Of a stretch of 64,000 bases of DNA, positions 35,045 to 47,193 are shown one piece after another. Under the pieces are notes generated by a model. That model searched no databases and was not told where the DNA came from. It worked only from the letters and a program-made list of their open reading frames with translations. The DNA is from Cryptomeria japonica (lineage: Eukaryota; Streptophyta; Pinopsida; Cupressales; Cupressaceae). The stretch covers positions 140,848,747-140,912,746 of the forward strand of contig NC_081412.1 of assembly GCF_030272615.1 (NCBI RefSeq). The letters run 5' to 3'. The position numbers and the translations under genes were made by a program. Positions within the stretch are counted from its first letter, which is position 1, and every line of letters begins with the position of its first letter.

Positions 35045-35772
35045 CTATTTCTCACTTGTAACCATAGGAGTACTTACCGGTTTAGAATCTCCCATGTCAA
35101 ATTTATTCAACAATTCCCTAGCATACTTAGTTTGACAAATGAAAATACCTTTGTCAGTTTGAGTAATTTGCAAACCTAAGAAAAATTTCATTTCCCCAAT
35201 CATAGACATTTCAAATTCTTTCTCCATATTCTTAGAAAATTCCATGCATAACTTATCTTCACTCCAAAAATAATGTCATCAACAAATATTTCAATAATGA
35301 ATATATCATCATCAGTGGTCTTATAATATAAATTACTATCAACGTTACACTTGGTAAAACCATGCTTCAAAAGATATTTATCCAACCTTGCATACCAAGC
35401 TCTAGGTGCTTGTTTCAATCTATATAAAGCTTTCCTTAACCTGCAAACCATGTTTGTATCATCTGATAGTAAAAAACCATCATGTTGCTCAATATAAACT
35501 TCCTCATCAAGATCCCCATTCAAAAATGCACACTTAACATCCATCTGATAAACCTTGTAGTTTTTGTGGGCAGCATAGGCAAGAAATAATCTTACAGCTT
35601 CAATCCTAGCTACAGGTGCAAAAGTCTCTCCATAATCAATTCCTTCCTTCCGAGAATATCCTTTACAAACCAATATAGCCTTATTCCTTATAACTTGACC
35701 ATCCGCATTCAATTTATTCCTAAAAACCCATTTAGTTCCAATAACATTCTTATTTTTAGGTTGGGGAACCAA
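35045..35772 (-). pseudogene. Element E reverse transcriptase (copia type)
   Basis: [60 protein letters not shown] and [16 protein letters not shown] precede FVDDIIFG, with Val before the Asp pair. A frame change near 35215 joins it to [20 protein letters not shown]. Stops follow near 35044. Confidence 0.9.
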
Positions 35773-35775
35773 ATT

Positions 35776-36885
35776 TCATCTATTATTTTTCTCAATATGA
35801 TCTAATTCTTCTTCCATAGCTTTCAACCAATATTCATCTTTACATGCCTCAATTACTGATACCACTTCAATTTGAGAAATTAAACATACCTCATTAGTTG
35901 TCAGTATTCTTCTTGTCATTACTCCATTATTTTTATCCCCAATGATCTGATCTTCTGAATGATTCAATCTCACATACCTAGGAGCCTTTTGACTCTCTGT
36001 TCCTCTTCCCGGCTCTTTAGTTACTGTAGAATTTTCTAATACTATCAGAGTAACTGGTTCAACACTCTGTTCTTGTAAAGGTGTTATTGGTTTAGATATA
36101 ATCATTTCCAGCACTGGTTCCTTCTCATAAACTTTGATTTGACCTCTATTCAGCTCATCCACTTTGACATTAGCACTTTCCACAATTCTTTGCAATCTCT
36201 TGTTATAACATCTATATGCCTTGATTTCATTAGAATAACCAAGAAATATGCCTTCATCACATCTAGGATCAAATTTTCCAATGATATCATCTCTCCTGAT
36301 ATAACATTTACTACTAAAGATTCTGAAATACTTAACTGTAGGTGTATTGCAAAACCATGAATCATAAGGTGTCTTGTCAGTTTCTCCTTTGATATGTACT
36401 CTATTGAATGTATAAACCGTTGTGCTCACTACTTCTCTCTAGTAGATATGAGGTAGACTAGCTTCCATCATCATTGTTCTAGCAACATCCAAGATAGTTT
36501 TGTTCTTCCTTTCCACAACTCCATTCTGCTGAGGTGTTTGGGGAGCAAAAAATTGTCTTCTTATACCATGCTTCTCACAAAAGTTATTAAACTCACCAGA
36601 TGTTAATTCTCCACCATGATCTAACCCCAAACATTTAATCTTCAATATTGTCCTAGTTTCCACTTTAGCCTTAAAGATTTTAAAATTTTCAAATCTTTTA
36701 GATTTTTCATTTAGAAAAGTAACCCACATCATTCTAGAATAATTATCAATGAATAGAGTGAAATATCTATCACCTTGAAAACTTTTAACTCTAGCAGGGC
36801 CACACAAATCAATATGAATAAGATCAAGAACACCATTTGATTTATCTTGTATACTTCTAAAAGAGGTTTTGACTTCTTTAACCAT
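35776..36885 (-). pseudogene. Element E integrase, N-terminus missing
   Basis: Starts within the core: GVLDLIHIDLCGPARVKSFQ, FTLFIDNYSRMMWVTFLNE, then TPQQNGVVERKNKTILDVAR with the catalytic Glu. The C-terminal part is DEGIFLGYSNEIKAYRCYNK and an acidic linker. The zinc-binding N-terminus is absent. Sequence upstream of 36890 is gag, so this is a deletion junction, not decay. A TAG near 36438 splits the domain. Confidence 0.88.
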
Positions 36886-36889
36886 GTTG

Positions 36890-37064
36890 GATTATGAGGT
36901 GTAACACCATTCTGTGTGATCTTCCAAATCTCCTTTCCAAGACATCTAAGATGAGTCTCCATCCAAATCTTCCATACTATGTAATTTGTTCCATCAAGCC
37001 TAGGGATATCTCTCTAAAAGATAGCTCCAAATGAATTGGATGAACTTGAAATGTTATTTGTCAT
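36890..37064 (-). pseudogene. gag: Element E gag start, fused out of frame to integrase
   Basis: The ATG at 37064 opens MTNNISSSSNSF, then RLDGTNYIVWKIWMETHLR and GKEIWKITQNGVTPHNP, the usual N-terminus of plant copia gag. An in-frame TAG interrupts at IF*RDIP. After about 55 codons the sequence changes to integrase in another frame. Gag of this family is normally several hundred residues. Confidence 0.75.
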
Positions 37065-37108
37065 AGGATCTTCCTCAAGTGGTTAAGCTTTCTGTAGCAA
37101 GGACCAAA

Positions 37109-37122
37109 GCTCTGATACCAAT
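37109..37122 (-). other. Primer-binding site of element E
   Basis: The minus strand reads ATTGGTATCAGAGC directly after the LTR end, the standard initiator tRNA-Met match of copia elements. Confidence 0.9.
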
Positions 37123-38320
37123 TGTTAGTCAGTTCAAATAACAGGAAGACAACTAAGAGGGGGAGGTGAATCAATTGTCATAGATTACCAGAACATTTAG
37201 CAATTAAAAATTTAATACCAAAACCCAAAACATTAATATCGGAATGCTTAAACTAAATACCGAAATAGAAGTTAAACCAATTAAGCATAAACAATAATCA
37301 CATAATAAATACCATCCACATAACACTAAGATTTATACGTGGAAAATCTGGTAAAGGGAAAAATCATGGTGGGAAGCCTACCCATAGTCAGATAATACTT
37401 CTGTAGTAAGTATGTGAATTACAATTGAGGGGCCTACACTTGCAGGAAGGCCAACAACCTAGAGCACACTGCTCATCACAAAAGGAGTCTCACTGACTAC
37501 ATAGAAATCTAGACCACAATCCAGAAGAAGTGTTTGAACTGCAAAGATAGCATCTCCTATGCTTGATTATAGTTCTCGATAAGCTCAATACCAGAGGACT
37601 AAATCCTCTTACATAAACCTAATTCAATCTCCAATGATCGACCAAATCCTCTACCCGAATGACATTAGATTATTCGCACATTGCATATCCATAACCATTC
37701 CCTGACCTTATATCTATATGATCTAGAATGATATCTTACATCTATGTATACAAACCCTTGACCATAAACAATTAGGTCAGCCACTAGACAATAAACCAAT
37801 ACATGATTGCAAAACATTTCGGCCTTAGACCAAACAAATAATATCCAACATATAAAACATCCCAGAAAAACATTGAGAGGTCCAATCCACACATTACATT
37901 AAGTCATTCCATAACCTAGATCAACCAGGACCCAATATAGGTCCACACACTAAAGCAATGATCTCCATCTGCCAAGTCTTGAACATGATCACCGACATCA
38001 TCCTGAATCTCCACTAGAAGTTGCACCAACACCACTTATGTATATCACCAAAGATCTTCAAAAATGCTCTATCGGTGAAACCCTCACCGAAACCACAAGC
38101 CAAGCTTCCAAGCAAGTAGGATAGCATCTGATCACCAAAACCAACTTACTAAATATGAGCATGAGTATCATCAATAAGACAATTCCATAACCAAACCAAC
38201 CAAAAACCACTCAACCTACCAGGACTAGAAGGGTGTCGGTAAAGCATCCAAACAGCTAGTGTTGACATCAATGATAAAACATCAATGCAACACATAATCA
38301 ATTCCACCAAATGACCAACA
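37123..38320 (-). repeat. 5' LTR of element E
   Basis: TGTTAG...CCAACA, partner of 32709-33916. Its outer end is followed by AGTTA. Confidence 0.87.
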
Positions 38321-38399
38321 AGTTATATATTGAGAACTAACATTCTTCATGATTTTTCCCCTCTTGTCTATCTTCTTCTTTTCTTATAGACCTCTTCAA

Positions 38400-39330
38400 T
38401 TGCAAGACAATTTTTAATTACATCTGAAAATAGTGAGAAAACTCAATTTTCTCCTTCAAAACTGTTATGTATGACATATACCCTTCTAGATCCAAATCCC
38501 TTTCTCTTTCATACCTCGTCCTATATGTTTGCAATATAGAATAAATTCTCTCAAGACCATCCTTATTTGCAATAGTAGTGAAATTCACAATTCTAATTGA
38601 AGTTGGAAACATTGCCCCTTTCTTGTGATTCCTAAGATGTATTTTATCTACCTCATTCAATTGCTATACTATTTTTGTGTAAGCAAATTGTCTTTGGCAC
38701 ACACTTTGGAAGCACGTGGGATTGCACAAATATGCAATTATCTCTGATATCAATAGTTTTTGCATGGAGATACCAATCTCCCTAATTTTGTGAAATCCCA
38801 TCATCCTTCCTCCTCTTAGCTAGTATGCAAAAACCCATTATTTCTCTTGTAACTCTTACCTCAAGTTCGCCAAGATAACTCAAAATCTTCTACCCAAAAT
38901 ATTGCTCAAATGTAACAATGTAAACATTTTCATGATTCCTATCCCAAATATATGTCCAACACTAGATTGGGAGCATAATTGAACCATTATCATATTTCAT
39001 TCCAACTTTCAACTTATCATCCCATAAATGATTTCCTATCCACAAAATCATATGACAAAGAAGATAATATCATTTGAACTCAAACCTCTCGAGGTGAACT
39101 TTTTCTTTAACTAGACTTTCATGCATCCTTTTTTCCAATAATGTTGTAAAGTGATACTTTGTATTCACCATTGGATCTTGAATATCTACAATCATACACA
39201 TGGATAAAAGGGATTGGCATCCAAGGCATAGCATTATGATTTAATATTTGGTACAATTGTAATAAGTTCTCACAAATTGATCATCATAGTTGTCCAGATC
39301 AAAAGGCTCTCTCTCAAGCTTTAAAATCAG
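38400..39330 (-). pseudogene. Degenerate unknown reading frame
   Basis: Translating the minus strand from about 39330 gives a long protein-like frame with only about six stops: PFDLDNYDDQFVRTYYNCTK, DIQDPMVNTKYHFTTLLEK, HLERFEFK, LCHMILWIGNHLWDDKLK, ILSYLGELEVRVTREIMGF. After a frame change near 38670 comes an open piece (38660-38418) with RNHKKGAMFPTSIRIVNFT and ILQTYRTRYERERDLD. I do not recognise it. The regular spacing of stops in one frame argues for an old coding sequence, probably retroelement-associated. It has no LTR context I can assign. Confidence 0.45.
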
Positions 39331-39335
39331 AATTT

Positions 39336-41014
39336 TGTTGAACACTATAGAGAATGTTGAGAGGGGGGTGTGAATCAACATTAACTAAAACTTAACCATT
39401 CCTTAACCTTTTAACCATTAAATCATATATGTAGATGTAAAGAATAGAAAAAAAAAATGTACCACACAAGGACACCAAGGTTTTTACTTGGGAACCCAAG
39501 GAGAGAAAAACCATGGTGAGGGTCAACTCACAATATACAAAACAAGTAATAATTTTTATTTTAGGAACACTACCAAGGAAGCTCACTTCTCCTTTAATGG
39601 ACTTGTAGGCTAAGGAATGATCCCTAGGGTAGAGATACTATAGACTTGTGAACTAAAGATCACTTCTCTAGGGCAAGACAAAATGAAGATTATAATAAGA
39701 AGTATTATGAACTATTGATGAATTTGATGAATGCTAATGTTGTAGTCCTCTTTGTAGCCTAAATATTTTTTCACATAGAATTCACACTTCATAATAATTT
39801 GACATATCGCTAAAACATTTTACACATAACAACAACTCATTCACTTATTTTTTTTACAAATGATTTATCTTTCCATATATATCCTCTGTAACACCCCAAA
39901 CAACAATTAGGTTGACTCAATAGAACCTATATGTGACCTAGAATATATCAGCTTCAGAAATATGTATCATCCACAAAATTAGGTTTTATATCAAATCAAG
40001 GCTTGGAAAAAATACAAATGCATCATAACACATCCTTCACACCATAGAATGGGTTAGGTTCAATTGCACATGAATGAACATACTCAATTGGCTCAATATG
40101 AACTTTCATCAGAACTATTAACCATTAGCGTCAACACCATTACGGAGAAATTAAAAACACCATGTGGACCAAAATGAATACATTGAAGACAATCTAAAAC
40201 CTTTCTACAATCTCCTCCTAAAGAAATCAATCATTGAATTCCAGTACAAGAGAATTAGTCCATTGATCATACTAAGATAGGGTAATCTAGATAGGCTAAC
40301 ATAGTTCATTAGAAAGAATATTGTACTGGGGAGCACCAAATCATTTGACACTCATATTACTAATCCCTTGTACCATCATGAACATATTCCCAAAATTGTA
40401 CATCCATAGCAGTCAACATAGAAGAATGTGGGAAATTTTGGTGATCCAATTCAAACGTACTTCATTATCAAACTATGATGAGGAGAAAAAAATCTTATAA
40501 ATTTTGTCATAGAAGTGATTAAGACTTGAAAACTTGGCAATGGTTTCCTAACACACTAGTAAGTTTTGAATTTAAACTACACAACTAGAGGTTGTAATGT
40601 GGAAAAATACAGAGAATTTTACCAACACTTAGACAGGAAAAATACTTTGTTCAACATTTAGACAAATATATCCAACAACCAAGTATGAGACTAATCTCAA
40701 ACACCATCCAACTAACTTCTTGAGAATATAGACACCAACCAAAGTAACCATATATTATAACCATTTAACATAAATCATGTGTATCAATCCATAACATGTA
40801 TCTAGATTGATATACTGCCATTAATATACCTAATGAGCCTCCAGATTGTCTTATATGTCTTTGAATAATCTGAACTGGTATTGTTTCTCTCAAATATGCC
40901 TCACACATCATCTGATCCACCAACGACCACAACATATATTCCATTCATCTCCTAAATGACATTATATATTGTCTGATATGAGGTTGACATCAATGACAAC
41001 ACATATTGCCAACA
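39336..41014 (-). repeat. 3' LTR of element F
   Basis: The inner edge ...TTGCCAACA at 41014 touches the minus-strand tract AAAGGGGGAGATT. The outer edge is TGTTGAACAC at about 39336, followed by the GAGAGGGGGG-TGAATC signature shared by copia LTRs here. Only one copy is in the window, so the outer boundary is approximate. No gene. Confidence 0.65.
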
Positions 41015-41033
41015 ATCTCCCCCTTTCTCATTG

Positions 41034-41990
41034 ATGACAACACTACAACATATATCTATAAATATATACATCTTAAAATAATCATGTACATCTATACATA
41101 CTCTCCCCCTTTCATTGGTATTTATATTATCTATATAGTATCTTTTTATAGAGGGAAAAATTTGATTTGGCAATTTGCAACAAAGAAGGGAGAAATCACT
41201 AATTTAATTTTGCTTGAAAACCCTTTACATTCAAAACAGGGAAGGGAGTCCACTAGATTCAATCACAAATCAGATAAGGACTGAATATTGAATGGATTGA
41301 TTAATTTGGATGGGTGTTTTTCCTCTCTTTTGTAAGTTGAAATGTTGAATTAGGGAGAAATGTTGAAAAATAAAGGTAAAAATAAGAAAACAGTGAGCTA
41401 CAGATGCAAGATTTTTGTGTGCACCTGGATTTGAGTAGTATGAGTTGATTCGGATCTAAACCTCAAAAAGATCCTAAAAAGATGAAACCAAGATGTGGCA
41501 CCATAGTCCTCTAAACTTTCTGCATGCAGAAAAGGGTTGATTTGTCTCTATGAGTGAATCTTATTCTGAAGAGTACAAAATTGTACCTATTTCCTGTACA
41601 TAGAAAGAAAGGGAAATAGGGGCTCACCTTAGGTCAAACCTCGGTTATAGAAGTAACCATGAAATTGAAATAAATATAATTGAAATGACTATAAGAAAGA
41701 GATCTCCTTTTGAGGGAGATGTTGAATTATGACTAAAAATTAAATAATGATACCTCCTTGTGAAGTTTTGCTTGCCTCCAGATGGAATTAGGGTTTCATG
41801 AAATAGGATGTAGATCTCCACTTCAATGCTTTATCCTTGACTTTATTTATTCTCCAAGGCTTGAAGGAAGATTGAAAATGCTTAATTTCTCTTGAATTCT
41901 TGATTGCTTGATCTCATGTGTGTTCTTAATACTTCTTGATTCTTGTGGATTCTTGTGGATATCAAATGAGAGGTCATAAATAACTTCTAT
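41034..41990. other. Unexplained sequence inside element F
   Basis: Lies where the end of RNase H and the 3' untranslated region should be. A second CTCCCCCTTTC tract is at about 41101. From 41130 to 41990 I see no copia motif, no LTR end and no supported reading frame. It could be an inserted fragment or a diverged 3' region. Confidence 0.4.
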
Positions 41991-43280
41991 ATCCTTCAAC
42001 ATCTACTTCATCCAAATTATCTAAGTACAATTGCTAGCAAAAACAATGTATTCAACCTTTGTAGTAGATAAAGAAATAGCATTATGCTTCTTACTTGCCC
42101 AAGAGACCAACTTCTTACCCAAAAAGAATGCACCACTAGTAGTACTCTTCTAATCATCAACATCACCTACCTAATCAGCATCTATAAATGATCTCAAAGT
42201 AAAGTCATCATTCTTAGGATACAACAAACCAAAATCAACTGTCTCTTTCAAATATTTGAATATCCTTTTTATATCAGTAACATGAGATTCCTTAGGATCA
42301 ACTTGAAATATAGCAACATGAAACACAACATTCATTATATTAGGTCTAGTCTGAGTCAAATACAACAAACCACTAATCATAGATCTATATCTAGTTTGAT
42401 TAGCTTTCAGAGAATAGTCATCTTTTTTCAACTTACATCCAGACACCATAGGTGTACCAACTGGTTTAGACTCCTCAAAACTGAATTTCATCAACAATTC
42501 CTTCACATACTTGGACTGAGATATGAAAATACCTTTATCCAACTGGGTAATTTGGAAACCCATAAATAATTTCATTTCACCAATCATAGATATCTCAAAT
42601 TCATTTTGGATCTCATCAGCAAATTTCTTACATAGGCAATAGTTTCCTCCAAAGATAATGTCATCAACAAAAAATTCAACAATCAAAATGTTATTCTGAT
42701 TAATCTTGAAATAAAAATTACTATTAGCAGTACCTTTATTGAATCCAAGATTCATCAAATACTTATCCAATCTATCATACCAGGCTCTAGGGGCTTGCTT
42801 CAATCTATACAATGCTTTCTTCAACCAGAAAACCATATCCTTTTCATCTATCAGCTGAAATCCATCTGGTTGCTCAATGTAGACTTCTTCTTCCAACTCA
42901 CCATTAAGAAAGGTTGATTTGACATTCATCTGATAAACTTTGAAATCTTTGTGAGAAGCATAGGCAATAAATAATCTAATAGCATCAAATATAGCTACCA
43001 GAGAAAAATTCTCCTCATAATAAATTCCTTTCATCCGTGAATAACCCTTACACACAAGTATAGATTTTTTCAAACAACTTCACCCTCTTCATTCAACTTA
43101 CTCTGAAATACCCATTTAGTTCCAATTACATTTTTATCCTTAGGTCAAGAAACAAGAATCCATGCATCATTTTTCTCAATCTAATTCAATTATTCTTTCA
43201 TAGCTTTAATCCAATTTTCATCTTTACAGGCTTCATCAACATTTTTAGGTTCAATCTTAGAAATCAAACAAATTTCTTCA
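41991..43280 (-). pseudogene. Element F reverse transcriptase with partial RNase H
   Basis: The open segment 43073-42171 has [20 protein letters not shown] (normally DYxETF), [45 protein letters not shown] and KYVKELLMKFSFEESKPVGT. RNase H begins at SFIDAD (42171) and is readable to about 41990 before it is lost. Upstream (43280-43074) is the integrase-RT linker with stops. Substitutions such as YYEENF instead of DYGETF show decay. Confidence 0.88.
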
Positions 43281-43289
43281 AGAAGTCTT

Positions 43290-44159
43290 TGTTGGCATTC
43301 TACACTCAGATAAGAATAGTTGATGTCATCATTGATGGCAACCAACTGGTAATATAGTTCATAGCATACACTGGAAACAAACATCATCTACTGAGATTGA
43401 CAAGCACAACAAGATTATTCACACCGAAACCCAGTCTACACCAATATAAGATCTTACTGGCACCACAACCAACATGGAAATTATATTGTTTTGTATTGTA
43501 ATTATATTGTATAGCCGACATAATGTATTGTAAGGACTCATATATGTATGAGATCTTATAGGTCATTTAGAAAGTGACATAGGTATGTGAAAAGTGTGTT
43601 AGGTATGTGAAATATATATAGGTGATTAATACAAGTGGATTATGAGAGCGAATATCTGTATATGCATTTTGATGAGCAAATAAGAGCAGAGTAGAGCGAA
43701 GAAAGGTTTATGGCAGAGGTATTTGACAAAGCTTAAACTGATACTGAATCAAGCATTGTAGATGCTATTTTGAGTAGTACATGTCATTGGATTTAATCAT
43801 CCAATTTTGTAGTTAGTGTGACTCCTTTTTGTGATTGAACAGTGAGCTCTAGGTTGTTGGCCTTCCTACATATGCAGCCCCTATTGTATCAATAATATTT
43901 ATTCATATTGGCCAGTGAGTAAATATTATGGGTCACAAATACCAACGAGGTTTTTCCCCTATCAGTTTTCCTCACCAAAATATCTTGTGTTATGGTGTGC
44001 ATTGATGTTGTCTCTCTTATTTCTCTTTATTGCTTGTTTACAGATACATTAATTTGGGTTGTAAAGTTGCAGACAAGTTTAAATATTTCATATACCAGTT
44101 AGACACTGATTCACCCCCCCCACCTCTCAGTGTCTTTGGGACTAATCAAGTATCTAAAA
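43290..44159 (+). repeat. 5' LTR of element G
   Basis: Begins TGTTGGCATTC and ends near CTAAAA, before the primer site. A C8 run in GATTCACCCCCCCC sits about 40 bases from the end. It is recognisably related to I's LTR (48845-49582 plus 59184-59292), for example in GATGGCAACCAACTGG and CATATATGTATGAGATCTTATAGG. Confidence 0.8.
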
Positions 44160-44230
44160 ATTTGTATTAGAGCCTAGTCCTCTATTTGAAAAAGCCTAAC
44201 ATCTTGAGGAAGATTTTGAAACCAGTATCA

Positions 44231-46733
44231 ATGCAAAGCTTGAGACAACAATTAGAAGGAGCTCTTGAAGATTTTTATGTAGAGAAATTGAAGAATATCA
44301 AACTGGAAGATGAACTCAGAACTGCTCAGGAATTTATCAAAGCACTTCAAGATAACTTGGTTATAGTAGAGAACAAGAGAAAATAATTACATCCGCAATT
44401 GCAAAATCAAGATGATGAAGAAAAAGAACTGTTGGCATTTGGTATTATAATAGACAAGGAGAGATTGTTGGCATTTCAATAAGGATATTGAGAAGGTTGT
44501 TGATGATTATGGATAAAAATGATTAAGGATGTTTACTATCTTAATATTATTATTTTGTCATTGATGTCAAGAAATTGATTTTCTAATTCAGTATTATGTT
44601 GCCATATCTTTAGAAGTATGATTTGATGAGTATAAAGATATCGGTAAAAGACACAGAACGAATATGATGAATAAGGGGAGGAATGAGTTATTCAATGGGC
44701 AACTATTATTGAGTTGGACAATGATGAGATCATGATGTTTAGATTGTTTTGATATCATACATATGTTATTGATTGTAAGGTTAATACTATACTATGTTAC
44801 CGAGCAAAGAACCTAGTCGGTAAAACCTTAAGGAACCTAGTCAGTAAACCCTAAGGTTATCGCTGTCGGTTAATGAAGGCAGAATGTCTACTGAGTAAAG
44901 TTTAGTATTTACTGAGTTGCAACCGAGTAATAACAGAATGCATTGAATGAATAAAAGCATTATTTAATGAAGGAAGCTGATGAGCTGGCTATGATTAAAT
45001 GATTGGTATGCCGTGAATGAAGTTTGTTAAAGAAACTATGGCAAAGGAAAATTTGTAGGAAGATCTACAACTCAGATTGAACCGCAATACCCTTGAACAA
45101 GTTCCAAGAAATGTTTGCAAGTTCCAAGATGGGGTAAAACATTTTTAGATCGAAGGATACATTGAACCTGGTCAAAGTTTGAAGATCTAATGGCTATGAT
45201 TGATCATGGGAAATGTGATCAAGGAGATTAAGCGGTTGGCAAATTGTTTATAAATAAGGAATTTTTGATAAACAATGAATGTGGGCAAGTGTATGCAGAG
45301 GGATGCTACATAGTGATTACCAAGCACAGAAGCTTGAAGACATGTTTTGAATAACAAAGTATAGAGCCCAGCAGATGGACAAGATTAGTTCTATGTCTAT
45401 ATTGTATTGAGCAAATAAGAATCTACTTTAGCATTTTAGATGTGAAGTTGCAGATAGATTTTTTTATTACTATTATTTTGTGAAGTGACAGAAAATCTCT
45501 TAACCGAGTGGACTTAACAATCTTATTTGTAAAACCCTCTAGCAAGGTGACATTTTGATTAAGTGTTTGAAATCCTTTAACAAGGTCACTTCTAACAAGG
45601 TGAAGATCCTAAGAGAACTGAGGGAAATCCCTTAACCAGGTCACATCTAGCAATGTGTTTGTAATCTTTAACAAGATTTGCTTTTAACCGAGCATACTCT
45701 AGAAGAGTATATTTCTTAGTGGGTCTGAAATCCCATAGTGGTTTTTCCCTATTTGGGTTTCCACGTTAAATCTGGTGTTATGAGTATTATGATGTTTATA
45801 TACTTTTGAGTTTGCATGTTTAGCAGTTTTGGATATATTGCTGAAGTATATGGTACTGAAGTTGAATCTATTGTTTTTATGGAAGATTAAGTTTGTATGA
45901 TTCACCCTCCCCTCTCATCTTATTAGCTTGGCATCTGTACTTATCTTTAAGTATCAGAACTATCAAAAACTCTTAGAGATATTGTAGACAAATTGAGACA
46001 AGAGAACAATAACATGAAGAATGAGATGCAAGATTTAACCATGAGACTATGCAAAGACATTGAAGATAGAAAGAGAAATGAGGAAGATTTGGCCAGAAGA
46101 TTAAATGAAAGATCAAATGAATCTCAAATGCTTAGTTATGAAAATGCTATGCTCAAAATTGATTTGATCCACATGCATCATGACAAAGATGAACTTTTGA
46201 GATAGGTTAGCACTTTGGAAAGTGAGTTGGTCACTGCAAATGAATACAAGGACAAATTCAAGAAAAGTTCAGATAATCTTGATGATATGCTGAAAAGTTA
46301 GAAACCTGATGGAGAAACAATTGGATTTGGATTTGAACATGGAGAAAGCTCAGGGACTGCAAACAATCATGATCACAACAAATCGGTAAGGCAACCTAAT
46401 GCTTATAAATTTAATGGGAAATGTTTTAATTGCAACAAATTTGGTCATAGAGCAAATCAGTGCAAATTTAGGAATAATCAGAATACAAACTTACCCACCG
46501 GTCAATATTCCAAATGCAATAAAAATGGTCATAACTCAAGCAATTGTAGAATGAATGTGAAATGCTATGTTTGTGGTATATTTGTACATTTATCTAATCA
46601 ATGCAAAACTCAAACCGTTCAAGGTTATGGAAAGGTTGTTCAAAGAAATAATGTAACTTGTTATGCATGTAACAAAATTGGGCATATTGCAAAATTTTGT
46701 AGAAGCAAGAATTCACCGACAAACAATAAATGA
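44231..46733 (+). pseudogene. Element G gag-like coiled-coil protein with four CCHC knuckles
   Basis: The ATG at 44231 (MQSLRQQLEGALEDF) aligns with the ATG of element I at 59364. A long helical coil follows (AEKLKNIKLEDELRTAQEFI type). The frame is interrupted by a stop at 44384 and by insert H, and resumes at 45971 with NEMQDLTMRLCKDIEDRKR. Four knuckles lie at about 46425-46725: CFNCNKFGHRANQC, SKCNKNGHNSSNC (first Cys changed to Tyr), CYVCGIFVHLSNQC and CYACNKIGHIAKFC. The knuckles imply nucleic-acid binding like gag nucleocapsid. Four in a row exceeds the one or two usual in plant copia gag. Confidence 0.78.
44430..45965 (+). mobile_element. Insert H: LTR-like sequence inside element G's gag
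   Basis: Element I reads straight through where G is interrupted. The flanks are AGAAC (44425-44429) and AAAAC (45966-45970), four of five matching. The insert begins TGTTGGCATTT, has a purine stretch GACAAGGAGAGAT, then TGTTGGCATTTC again at 44466. It ends with CACCCTCCCCTCTC and a TATCAGAAC primer-like stretch before ...CTATCA. It is therefore a copia LTR with scraps of the adjacent internal sequence. Inside are repeated CTTAACCGAG and AACCTAGTCGGTAAA units. No gene. Confidence 0.6.
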
Positions 46734-47193
46734 TCTAATAACAAATGCAAAGAGAAGGTGACTGAAATCAAGCATGAATTTTCAAACCAATAGATTAGGA
46801 AGAGAGATCAGAAAGGTGATGAATCTATCACTGCACCAGCAAAATAGGGTAATCCTGCACCGGCAGTAGATTCTTCATCCAACTAAGGAATAATCCTTAG
46901 GGATAAGGTGAAAAATTGAAAAACATGTATTTACCCTTGGTTGATGGTAATAAGTTATATTTCTTCTTTACTGACAGATATGTGGAGTTTTTTAACTTCA
47001 CCGGTGAGCATTTATTGCAGTTGTAAGTCAAAATTTTGGTTATAAAGGTATTGTAACCTTTCATTTCAACTCACCAAGTATCCAAGCATTCAAAGAGAGC
47101 GGAATTGAGAAAAGGCATTCTAAAGGAAAAGAAGCAAATATTTTTTTCAGGGCATCCAAGGATTTCACAGTTAGGAGGTATTTATCTTTCGCA

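Larger units (their letters stand above)
32709..38320 (-). mobile_element. Element E: copia element with internal deletion of gag and protease
   Basis: LTRs at 32709-33916 and 37123-38320 (about 1.2 kb each) enclose only 3.2 kb. The primer site ATTGGTATCAGAGC is at 37122-37109. The internal order on the minus strand is gag start, then abruptly the integrase core, RT and RNase H. The flanks read TGTTA (before D's insertion is considered) and AGTTA at 38321-38325, four of five matching. Middle gag, the knuckle, protease and the integrase zinc part are gone. Confidence 0.86.
39336..43289 (-). mobile_element. Element F: truncated copia element
   Basis: The minus strand shows RT and part of RNase H (43073 to about 41990), an unexplained insert or tail, a polypurine tract near 41030-41015 and a 3' LTR (41014-39336). 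Upstream pol, gag and the 5' LTR are cut off at 43289 by the LTR of element G. Confidence 0.75.
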
